DNA of 8,873 bases, taken from positions 1 through 8,873 of the forward strand of contig CAYOXS010000254.1 in NCBI GenBank assembly GCA_964407935.1, read 5' to 3'. This DNA is from J095 sp964407935. Its GTDB lineage: Bacteria > Chloroflexota > Anaerolineae > 4572-78 > J111. Under the pieces are notes generated by a model. That model saw only the letters and a list, made by a program, of their open reading frames with translations, did not search any database and was not told where the DNA came from. This document shows positions 1 to 6,523 of this stretch, one piece after another; the first letter of the stretch is position 1; each line of letters opens with the position of its first letter. The position numbers and the translations under genes were made by a program.

Positions 1-31
1 CCCCAGCAGTAAAAAACATCAGGATTGAATT

Positions 32-2089
32 GTGACCAAAAATCTACTCATCGTCGAATCGGCCAAAAAGGCCCGTACCATCAAAGGGATGCTCGGTGCG
101 GGTTATAGTGTGCAGGCCACCAGCGGCCATATTTTGGAAATGCCCGCCGATGATCTGCACGTCAACCTGCAGGATTTTACGCCCACATTGCAGCTCATTC
201 GCGGCAAAGGCAAAAAACTGGACGAACTAAAAAAAGCCGCCACCGCCGCCGAAACCGTGTACCTGGCCACCGATCTGGACCGCGAAGGCGAGGCCATTGC
301 CCAGCATGTGGCCGAGCGGCTGGGCCGCAGTGCCGCCGGCAAAATTCAGCGCATCACTTTTAGCGCCATCACCCAGGCCGACCTGCGGGCCGCGCTGGCC
401 GCGCCGCGCCCCATTAACCGCGGGCTGGTTGAGGCCCAAACCGCCCGCCGGGTCATCGACCGGCTGGTGGGCTACATGGTCAGCCCGGTGCTGTGGGCCG
501 GGCTGTCGGGGCGCAAACGGCTGTCGGCCGGGCGGGTGCAGTCGCCGGCGCTGTGGCTGGTGGTCACCCGCGAGCGCGAAATTGCCGCTTTTGTGCCGGA
601 AGAGTGGTGGAGTATTGAGGCTGAGCTTTCAAAAACCGGCGACCCGGCCCAGCAAAAATTCTGGGCGTCGTTGTTTAAAATCAAGGGTGAAAAGCCGGCG
701 CTCAAAACCGAGGCCGACGCGCAGCAGGTGCTGGCCGATCTGCGCGGCGCTGACTGGCGGGTGCAGCGCGTGGAAAAAGGCGTGCGCCTGCGCAAACCGT
801 ACCCACCCTTTACCACCGACTCGCTGCAACAGGCGGCGTCCAGTCAGCTCGGCTTCAATCCGCGCTTAACCATGAAACTGGCCCAGGAATTGTATGAAGG
901 CGTGACTCTGGCCGAGGGCAAAGCCGTCGGCCTGATCACTTACATCCGTACCGACAGCGTGGCCGTGGCCCCCGAAGCGCAGGAAGCGGCGCGGGCGGTA
1001 ATTGCCCAGTATTTTGGCGAAGCCTACCTGCCGGCCCAACCGCCCATCTACCAAACCCGCGACAAAACCGCGCAGGAGGCGCACGAAGCCATCCGCCCGG
1101 TTGACCCGCAGCGCACGCCCAAAGGCATCGAGCCGTATTTAACCGCCCAGCAGCACGCGCTGTACCGGCTCATCTGGCGGCGCTTCATTGCCAGCCAGAT
1201 GAAACCGGCCCTGTACGACACCATCACCGTAGATATTGAAACGCTCATCAGCCGCCGGCCCACCGTTTATTTGTTCCGGGCTACGGGCAGCACCCTGCGT
1301 TTTGCCGGTTTTTTGAAGGTGTACGGGGTTGATGCCGATGCCGAAGAAGCCCGCCCGCCATCGCGCCCCGCCGCCGCAAACGGGCAGGCCGAGGGCATTG
1401 AAAATGAGCAGATGCCCGATCTGGCGCAGGGCGACTCGCTTTTGCTGCACCAGTTGCGCTCGCAGCAGCACTTTACCCAGCCGCCGGCTCGCTACACCGA
1501 GGCGCAGTTGATTGGCGCGCTCAAAAAACTGGGGTTGGGCCGACCCAGTACGTATGCCACCATTGTTGAAACCTTGAAAGACCGCAAATACGTGGGGCTG
1601 GAAAAAAAGCGACTGTTCCCCACCCCGTTGGGGATGCAGGTGTGCGAGTTGCTGGAACAACACGTACAACTGGCGGTTGATGTGAGCTTTACCGCGGAAA
1701 TGGAAGAAAATCTGGACCGGATTGCCCGGGGCGCGGCCAACCGGCTGGCGATTATGCAGGAATTTTACGCGCCATTCAAAACGGTAGTAGACCGGGCGCT
1801 GGTGGCCGCCGCGGCCAACCGCCAGCCGGCCGCCAAAATTGCCGAAACAGCGCGCCCCAAACGAGGCAGCGCGGGCCGGTCGCGGGGAAGCCAACCGGCG
1901 GCTCTGCCGCCATCAGATAAAGCCGGGCAGCCCTGCCCCCAATGCGGTCAAGGTAGTCTGGTGGTTAAAAAAGGCAAATATGGCCCGTTTTTGGGTTGTT
2001 CGCGCTACGCCGAAGGCTGCACATTCACCGAGAATCTGGGCGGCGGCGCACGGGGGGGCCGGCGCAAATACCGGCCGCGCAAAAAGTAA
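32..2089 (+). CDS. topA: DNA topoisomerase I (type IA)
   Basis: Type IA topoisomerase, which relaxes negatively supercoiled DNA by cutting one strand through a 5'-phosphotyrosine and passing the other strand through the break. The N-terminal TOPRIM domain opens with LLIVESAKKA (catalytic E9) and carries the acidic metal triad in LATDLDREGE (D81, D83, E85). The active-site tyrosine is Y304 in GLITYIRTDS. The signature GRPSTYATIV lies in the C-terminal part of the core. A basic, Ala/Pro/Arg-rich linker leads to one C4 zinc finger (C635, C638, C656, C663) and a basic tail. At 685 aa it is shorter than the E. coli enzyme (865 aa) because it has a single C-terminal finger, as many bacteria do. The start is GTG, with an AGGA at 21-24 as a weak ribosome site. 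The promoter lies outside the window. No terminator is evident before the gntR promoter, which begins 12 bases past the stop. It is unrelated in function to the downstream cluster. Confidence 0.97.
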   Translation: MTKNLLIVESAKKARTIKGMLGAGYSVQATSGHILEMPADDLHVNLQDFTPTLQLIRGKGKKLDELKKAATAAETVYLATDLDREGEAIAQHVAERLGRSAAGKIQRITFSAITQADLRAALAAPRPINRGLVEAQTARRVIDRLVGYMVSPVLWAGLSGRKRLSAGRVQSPALWLVVTREREIAAFVPEEWWSIEAELSKTGDPAQQKFWASLFKIKGEKPALKTEADAQQVLADLRGADWRVQRVEKGVRLRKPYPPFTTDSLQQAASSQLGFNPRLTMKLAQELYEGVTLAEGKAVGLITYIRTDSVAVAPEAQEAARAVIAQYFGEAYLPAQPPIYQTRDKTAQEAHEAIRPVDPQRTPKGIEPYLTAQQHALYRLIWRRFIASQMKPALYDTITVDIETLISRRPTVYLFRATGSTLRFAGFLKVYGVDADAEEARPPSRPAAANGQAEGIENEQMPDLAQGDSLLLHQLRSQQHFTQPPARYTEAQLIGALKKLGLGRPSTYATIVETLKDRKYVGLEKKRLFPTPLGMQVCELLEQHVQLAVDVSFTAEMEENLDRIARGAANRLAIMQEFYAPFKTVVDRALVAAAANRQPAAKIAETARPKRGSAGRSRGSQPAALPPSDKAGQPCPQCGQGSLVVKKGKYGPFLGCSRYAEGCTFTENLGGGARGGRRKYRPRKK

Positions 2090-2101
2090 GGTATTTTGTT
2101 T

Positions 2102-2130
2102 TTGACAAATCGGCATAGCTGTTGTATTAT
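2102..2130 (+). promoter_or_regulatory. Sigma-70-type promoter for the gntR-led cluster
   Basis: A perfect -35 hexamer TTGACA (2102-2107), a 17-base spacer and TATTAT (2125-2130), one base off the consensus -10. Transcription would start near 2136-2138, giving a leader of about 127 bases. It stands in an AT-rich island right after topA and faces the regulator gene. Seen directly in sequence; promoter activity is inferred. Confidence 0.8.
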
Positions 2131-2138
2131 TTTTCCAC

Positions 2139-2158
2139 ACTACCTGTATACAGGCAGT
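2139..2158. promoter_or_regulatory. Probable GntR operator palindrome
   Basis: A 20-bp palindrome, symmetric at all positions except one pair, with the perfect 12-bp core CCTGTATACAGG (2143-2154). It begins at about the predicted transcription start, so a bound protein would block initiation. FCD-type GntR regulators commonly bind palindromes containing TGTATACA-like cores, and such a gene follows directly. Further half-site-like copies (CCTGTA at 2171-2176, TTTACAG at 2196-2202) lie just downstream. Binding by this regulator is inference. Confidence 0.65.
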
Positions 2159-2165
2159 ATAAGAA

Positions 2166-2214
2166 CCCCGCCTGTAAAAGGACATCCCCAAAAAGTTTAC
2201 AGCGGGGAATTTTT
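2166..2214 (+). terminator. Terminator-like hairpin in the gntR leader (possible attenuator)
   Basis: The left arm at 2166-2178 pairs with the right arm at 2196-2207: CCCCGC plus TGTAAA against TTTACAGCGGGG, 12 base pairs with one bulged C and a 17-base loop. The run TTTTT (2210-2214) follows after two A residues. This is the form of an intrinsic terminator, but it sits between the promoter and the regulator start codon. An alternative stem (2149-2155 with 2170-2176) would use part of the same left arm. It could be an attenuator, a barrier to topA read-through, or just protein-binding half-sites; the long loop weakens the terminator reading. Confidence 0.45.
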
Positions 2215-2263
2215 AAATCTAATTTGAACCCAATAAAATTCCATGCAATGAGGCAGGTTTTCT

Positions 2264-2968
2264 ATGGCAGACTCAATGGAAAAAATTGAAAGGTATCTTG
2301 CCGAAAAAACCACCCCGGAAGAAACCGACTCCCGTCTGCTCCGCGAGGTGGCCTATGAACGACTGCAAGACGCCATCCGCCACGCCGATCTCCAACCCGG
2401 TGACCCGCTCTCTGAAAACCGGCTCTCCAAAGCGCTCGGCATCAGCCGCACCCCCGTCCGAGAAGCGCTGCAGCAGCTTGCCCAGGAAGGTATTGTCCAG
2501 ATTATCCCCGGCCGGGCCATTACCGTGGCCGCGCCCTCTATTCAGGAAGTGCTGGAAGTGGTCCACATCCGCGAACTGCTGGAGCCGGAACTCTACCGGC
2601 TGGCCGCCGAAGCGCTCCCCCCCGAAGCCCGCGCTATTTTGAAAGAATGCATTGAAGTGATGGAACAGGCTGCTACCGTAGGCGACCGCTCCACATGGTC
2701 GCGCGCCGACAGCACGCTCCACGAAACCGTGAGCAATTTTTGCCCCAACCGGCTGTTGGGCCAACTGGTGCTGCAAGCCAGAAACCGCGTCCACTACACC
2801 GCCATCGACGAACAAACCACCGACACCCGCATTGTGGCCTGCACTATTGAACACCGCCAGATTATCGACGCCATTCTCAACAGAAACCCCGAAGAGGCCG
2901 AGAACCTGACCCGCGAACACATCCAGCAGCTCCGGCAGAGCATGTTCAAGCGGCTGGTGCGTTATTAA
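2264..2968 (+). CDS. GntR-family transcriptional regulator, FCD (FadR-like) subfamily
   Basis: DNA-binding regulator of 234 aa, usual size for the subfamily. The winged helix-turn-helix spans about residues 25-90, with the family hallmark LGISRTPVREALQQLAQEG (about 58-76) in and after the recognition helix. An all-helical FCD ligand domain follows (about 95-228). D149, H153, H197 and H219 are spaced as the Asp/His metal site of FCD domains, which usually senses carboxylates, sugar acids or their derivatives. The start ATG has GAGG at 2250-2253, 10 bases upstream; an internal ATG at 2276 is less well placed. The strong promoter and palindrome upstream suggest autoregulation. Being first in a run of co-directional catabolic genes, it most likely controls them in response to the substrate or an intermediate. 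The ligand is unknown. Confidence 0.9.
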   Translation: MADSMEKIERYLAEKTTPEETDSRLLREVAYERLQDAIRHADLQPGDPLSENRLSKALGISRTPVREALQQLAQEGIVQIIPGRAITVAAPSIQEVLEVVHIRELLEPELYRLAAEALPPEARAILKECIEVMEQAATVGDRSTWSRADSTLHETVSNFCPNRLLGQLVLQARNRVHYTAIDEQTTDTRIVACTIEHRQIIDAILNRNPEEAENLTREHIQQLRQSMFKRLVRY

Positions 2969-3006
2969 TCGGCCCAATCCCGATGTGTTGGATCGGTTTC
3001 TTTTCC

Positions 3007-3026
3007 GGTTTACCCGCTGGTAAACC
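3007..3026. repeat. Perfect 8-bp inverted repeat before the oxidase gene
   Basis: GGTTTACC (3007-3014), loop CGCT, GGTAAACC (3019-3026). No T-run follows, so it is not a convincing terminator. It ends 14 bases before the ribosome site of the FAD oxidase gene and could be a second regulator site, an mRNA-stabilising stem or a processing point in the polycistronic message. Confidence 0.5.
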
Positions 3027-3057
3027 CAACTTTCATCCAAAGGAGTTGGAATAATCA

Positions 3058-4500
3058 ATGTATCCCCTTCAGAAACAGATGATTGCCAATGAATTAAAGG
3101 ATATTGTCGGCAAGGATTACGTGCTTACCGACGAAGCCGACCGCACCATTTACGGCATCGACTATTTTTGGCTGCCGCGCATGCTCATCGATCGCGGCCA
3201 GGTACCCCCTCTGCCGGATTACGTGGTAGCGCCCAACACCGTTGACGAGCTGTCGCGGGTGGTCAAACTGGCCAACCTGCACAAAATTCCGCTGGTGCCG
3301 TGGGGCGGCGGCTCCGGCACGCAGGGCGGCACCATGCCGGTGTACGGCGGCATTTCTGTGGATATGAAACGGCTCAACCGCCTTGTTGAAATTAACGAAA
3401 CCTCGTACACCGTTACGGCGCAGGCCGGCATTAACGGCTACGAACTGGAATGCGCCCTCAACGAAAAGGGTTTTACCATGCCGCACTATCCGGCTTCGGT
3501 GCATTCAGCCACGCTGGGCGGCTACCTGGCCTGCCGCGGTTCCGGCACGGTCTCTACCAAATATGGCAAAGCCGAAGACATGGTTTTGGCGATGGAAGTG
3601 GTGCTGCCCAACGGCGATGTGATTCGCACCCTGCCGGTACCCAACCACGCCGCCGGGCCGGGCCTGCTGCAACTGTTTGTGGGCGCGGAAGGCAGTTTTG
3701 GCATTATCACCGAAGCCACCATGCGGCTGGAACGCCTGCCAGAAGAGCGCCGCTTCCGCTCGTTCCTCTTCCCGGATATGAAATCCGGCATGGAAGCCGG
3801 CCGCCGCATTATGCTGGATCGACTGCAGCCGCTGGTCATCCGCCTGTACGACGAGCCATCAACCATTAAAACGGTGCGGCGCGTGCTCGGCACAGATGTG
3901 GACCACGGCTCGTACATGGTCATCGGCTTTGATGGCTGGCGCGACGTGGTTGACGCCCAGGAACGACTCGCGTTTAACATTTGCGAAGAGCTGGGCGGCG
4001 AAGATTTGGGCGAAGAGCACGGCCGCCACTGGTGGGAGCATCGCTACGACTTTTATTTTTCGCCCAAGGCGCTCGATTTGCCGTGGATGTTTGGCACGCT
4101 CGACACCGTTTGCACCTACGAAAAGCTGCTGCCGCTGTATTACGCCAAAAAGAAAGCGCTGGAAGAAACCTACAAACAGTGGGATTTGTTTTACTACGCC
4201 CACTTTTCACACTGGTACGCCTGGGGCGTGATGTCGTACGACCGCTTTATCATTGAAAATCCGCCGCAGGACGCCGACGAAGCCCTGGCCCTGCACAACG
4301 AAATCTGGGATTTGGCCGTGCGGGTTAACCTGGAATACGGTGCGGTGCTCAACGAACACCACGGCGTTGGCCTGAAGCTGGCCCGCCACGTGCGCGGCCA
4401 GTACGGCCCGGCCTTTCAGGTTTTTGAGGGGCTGAAAAACTCGCTCGATCCGCACAATATTCTTAACCCCGGCAAAATGGGCTTTGGCCCGACACGCTAG
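3058..4500 (+). CDS. FAD-linked oxidase/dehydrogenase (VAO/PCMH superfamily, alkyl-DHAP-synthase/GlcD-like)
   Basis: 480-aa flavoprotein. The FAD-binding PCMH domain spans about residues 36-220. It has the pyrophosphate-binding loop PWGGGSGTQGG (81-91), then MKRLNRLVEINETSYTVTAQAG, ATLGGYLACRGSGTVSTKYG and GAEGSFGIITEA (209-220). The C-terminal cap domain has HFSHWYAWG (382-390), the active-site-like NEHHGVG (432-438) and ends in the family's LDPHNILNPGKMG. The pattern around RASG/SH.Y/HHG is closest in feel to the alkyldihydroxyacetonephosphate-synthase branch, many bacterial members of which are really 2-hydroxyacid or polyol dehydrogenases. No Fe-S motif is fused. AAAGGAG lies at 3039-3045 before the ATG. 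Only 12 bases separate it from the next gene, the usual arrangement for a GlcD/GlcF-type pair. It probably oxidises a hydroxyl group of the pathway substrate; lipid ether synthesis is less likely in this context. Substrate and electron acceptor are unknown. Confidence 0.88.
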   Translation: MYPLQKQMIANELKDIVGKDYVLTDEADRTIYGIDYFWLPRMLIDRGQVPPLPDYVVAPNTVDELSRVVKLANLHKIPLVPWGGGSGTQGGTMPVYGGISVDMKRLNRLVEINETSYTVTAQAGINGYELECALNEKGFTMPHYPASVHSATLGGYLACRGSGTVSTKYGKAEDMVLAMEVVLPNGDVIRTLPVPNHAAGPGLLQLFVGAEGSFGIITEATMRLERLPEERRFRSFLFPDMKSGMEAGRRIMLDRLQPLVIRLYDEPSTIKTVRRVLGTDVDHGSYMVIGFDGWRDVVDAQERLAFNICEELGGEDLGEEHGRHWWEHRYDFYFSPKALDLPWMFGTLDTVCTYEKLLPLYYAKKKALEETYKQWDLFYYAHFSHWYAWGVMSYDRFIIENPPQDADEALALHNEIWDLAVRVNLEYGAVLNEHHGVGLKLARHVRGQYGPAFQVFEGLKNSLDPHNILNPGKMGFGPTR

Positions 4501-4512
4501 AGAGGGAGACCA

Positions 4513-5487
4513 ATGAGCCACTTACTACCATTTACTCAGGAATTGTATGAGCTTCGTTTCTCGCCGCAGGCCAAGCCGGTTGGTGAAGTTTCTAACCTGA
4601 CTCAACTGGAAAGCCACACCACCCGCGCCCGGATTATTATGATGTGGCGCGCCGCGCACAACATGATCAGTTGGGACCCCCGCAGTGTGGAGTTGATCTA
4701 CCAATCCACACTCGACAGCATCAGCGAAGCCTTTGAAATTCAGCATTACGCCGTGAGCCAGTACATGCTGGCTGCCCGCGCCGATATTTGGGAAGCCGGG
4801 CTGGCCCCCGAGGTGGTTAAAAAAGTGGTCGCCGGCACCGAGCCGCTGGTCACTGCCGCCCCGGAAAAGCACAGCGACACCCTGCTGCTGGCCGGCGAAG
4901 TGACCCAACTGGAAGACGACTCGGCGCTGGAACCGCTGGAAGCGGCGCTCAGGCAGGCCGGCGTTGCGGCCACCACCTGGAGCACCTCTACCGGCGCGCT
5001 GGCCTACGCTCTGGGTGCGTGGGATGTAGCCCGCAAACGCGCCGAGCACGTGGTTGGCGGGCTGAAAGCGGCAGGCATAACCTCGGTTATTGCCGATGGC
5101 CCGGAAACAGCCTGGATATTGACCAAAGCCTACCCGGCGCTGGGGGTACCGCTGCCCGCCGGCATGTCGATCAAACTGTTGTCGGCGGTGCTGGCCGACA
5201 AGCTGACCGCCGGGCTGGATGACATCGGCCTTGGCCCGGTNNNNNNNNNNNNNNNNNNNNNNNNNNNNNNNNNNNNNNNNNNNNNNNNNNNNNNNNNNNN
5301 NNNNNNNNNNNNNNNNNNNNNNNNNNNNNNNNNNNNNNNNGGGCTGGCCGCCCAACGGCTGGATTACGCGCTGCATTTGGGGGCCAAAACCATCGTCACC
5401 GATTCGCCGCTGGCGGCGGCCTATCTCAAAAGCCAACTGGCCGGGCGCAAACTCAAAATCAGGCTTCTGGCCGAACTACTGGGCTGA
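4513..5487 (+). CDS. Cysteine-free GlcF/HdrB-like (CCG-domain) oxidoreductase subunit, interrupted by an assembly gap
   Basis: Visible residues 1-242 and 277-324 resemble the Fe-S subunits that partner GlcD-like flavoproteins. Residues about 36-95 match the ferredoxin-like region (…RARIIMMWRAA…, then AARADIWEAGLAPE), and two CCG-type segments follow. None of the visible residues is cysteine. The second cluster motif CxxCxxCxxxC appears with exact spacing as S65, D68, S71, E75. The 'GC' of the first CCG domain is G128-E129, CCG reads S159-T160-G161, CPxC reads G196-P197-E198-T199, and the final CPxC reads S298-P299-L300-A301. The first ferredoxin motif has no recognisable counterpart. It is therefore unlikely to carry Fe-S clusters; a structural, assembly or regulatory partner of the oxidase is inferred. 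GAGGGAGA (4502-4509) precedes the ATG. Codons 243-276 fall in the N run, so length and frame across it are not proven, although both sides read openly in the same frame. Confidence 0.72.
   Translation: MSHLLPFTQELYELRFSPQAKPVGEVSNLTQLESHTTRARIIMMWRAAHNMISWDPRSVELIYQSTLDSISEAFEIQHYAVSQYMLAARADIWEAGLAPEVVKKVVAGTEPLVTAAPEKHSDTLLLAGEVTQLEDDSALEPLEAALRQAGVAATTWSTSTGALAYALGAWDVARKRAEHVVGGLKAAGITSVIADGPETAWILTKAYPALGVPLPAGMSIKLLSAVLADKLTAGLDDIGLGPXXXXXXXXXXXXXXXXXXXXXXXXXXXXXXXXXXGLAAQRLDYALHLGAKTIVTDSPLAAAYLKSQLAGRKLKIRLLAELLG
5241..5340. other. Assembly gap (100 N)
   Basis: Exactly 100 N, a conventional placeholder for a gap whose size may be unknown. It removes the middle of the second CCG-like domain of the gene at 4513-5487. 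The reading frame happens to be kept across it at this length. Confidence 0.99.
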
Positions 5488-5491
5488 GCTG

Positions 5492-5533
5492 GCGGATCAA
5501 CACTGTTGTTGCCAATCCGCACACCGGGTGCGG
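5492..5533 (+). repeat. Overlapping alternative stems in the intergenic region
   Basis: Two 6-bp perfect stems share bases. GCGGAT (5492-5497) pairs with ATCCGC (5515-5520), and CCGCAC (5517-5522) pairs with GTGCGG (5528-5533). They cannot form together. No T-run follows, so termination is not indicated. They may be an mRNA processing or stability element between the CCG-like gene and the epimerase gene, or chance in GC-rich DNA. Confidence 0.3.
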
Positions 5534-5583
5534 TTGCATAAATCAATGTCGATTAACAATTATTTCCAAGGAGGCAAATCATA

Positions 5584-6492
5584 ATGTTTCTGTCAATGCA
5601 CAACTGGATGAGGGCCGAACCGATTGACGTCACCATTCGGCGGCTGGCCAAATGCGGCTATCAGAGTATTGAAATTGAGGGCGAACCGGCCAAATACAAC
5701 ACCAAAGAAGTCCGCAAGCTGCTCAAGGAAAATAACCTGTTCTGCTTTGGTTCTGTGTCGCTGATGTTTGCCGGGCGAGACCTGATCCACGCCGATGAAG
5801 CCGTACGCGCCAGCAGCGTTCAGTACATTAAAGATTGCGTCACGATGGTTAAAGAGCTGGAAGGCCGGGAGATGACCATTGTGCCTTCGCAGGTGGGTAA
5901 AGTTGTGCCGATGGCCAGCCCGGAAGAAGAATGGGCCTGGGCGGTGGAAGGTCTCAAGGAAATTTACGCCCACAGCGAAGCCGCCGGCGTGGTGCTGGGG
6001 CTGGAACCGCTCAATCGCTTTGAAACCAACTTCCTCAACCGCCACGATCAGGCGCTGCTGCTGGCCGAAGCCGTAGGCCCCAACTGCGGCGTTTGCCTGG
6101 ACGCCTTCCACATTAACATTGAAGAAGCTAACCTGTGGCAGGCCATCCTCAACACCGCCCCGCGGCTGCGCGCTTTCCACGTGGCCGATAACAACCGCAT
6201 GGCCTGCGGGCAGGGTGATTACGACTGGGTGCGGCTGGTGACTACCCTGGCCGCCGCCGGCTACAACGACGCCCTCACCGTTGAATTTGTGGCCCCGCTC
6301 GACCGCACCCCGGCCAACCCCTACAAAAACGCCGTGGCCGCCGCCGAAGCCGAACTGACCCCGGAACAGCTCAAATTCATTCAGGACCACGGCAGCGGCG
6401 TGCTGTCTGACGAGTTTTACACCTGGCTGGTGCAAGAGTCCGGCGACACCCTGCGCCACGCCATTGAAAAGGTGGGGGTGGCTTCCTGGTAA
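5584..6492 (+). CDS. Sugar phosphate isomerase/epimerase family protein (xylose-isomerase-like TIM barrel)
   Basis: 302-aa AP-endonuclease-2/xylose-isomerase-like barrel of the ketose 3-epimerase type. These enzymes invert or shift hydroxyl/keto positions of ketoses through a metal-bound cis-enediolate. Metal and catalytic residues are E141 (LEPLNRFET), D173 (CLDAFHINIEE), H199 (FHVADNNR) and E234 (TVEFV). H176 and R205 fit the substrate-binding pair. Spacings of 32, 26 and 35 agree with those I recall for D-tagatose 3-epimerase (E152, D185, H211, E246), supporting an active enzyme. After E234 there is a 68-residue C-terminal stretch with acidic helical segments. The ribosome site is strong: AAGGAGG at 5568-5574, nine bases before ATG. 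It lies 96 bases after the CCG-like gene and 31 before the UPF0261 start. The true substrate (ketose, ketose phosphate, or a hydroxypyruvate-like compound) cannot be read from sequence. Confidence 0.85.
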   Translation: MFLSMHNWMRAEPIDVTIRRLAKCGYQSIEIEGEPAKYNTKEVRKLLKENNLFCFGSVSLMFAGRDLIHADEAVRASSVQYIKDCVTMVKELEGREMTIVPSQVGKVVPMASPEEEWAWAVEGLKEIYAHSEAAGVVLGLEPLNRFETNFLNRHDQALLLAEAVGPNCGVCLDAFHINIEEANLWQAILNTAPRLRAFHVADNNRMACGQGDYDWVRLVTTLAAAGYNDALTVEFVAPLDRTPANPYKNAVAAAEAELTPEQLKFIQDHGSGVLSDEFYTWLVQESGDTLRHAIEKVGVASW

Positions 6493-6523
6493 CGGCAAGA
6501 AAGATGATGACTCGGAGAGAATT

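Noticed and set aside
1139..1894. 251-codon open frame on the - strand inside topA
   Set aside because: topA is intact across this region with its family motifs. The antisense product shows no motif and has no ribosome site I can support.
2980..2999. Short CCGAT/ATCGG stem after the regulator stop, followed by T-rich bases
   Set aside because: Only five base pairs with a mismatch outside them and an interrupted T-run; too weak to call a terminator, and the next gene appears to be in the same operon.
6464..6523. Upstream in-frame ATG extending the UPF0261 protein by 20 residues
   Set aside because: The family begins near VALIGTLDTKG, the extension is not family-like, and a good ribosome site (6514-6519) points to the ATG at 6524.
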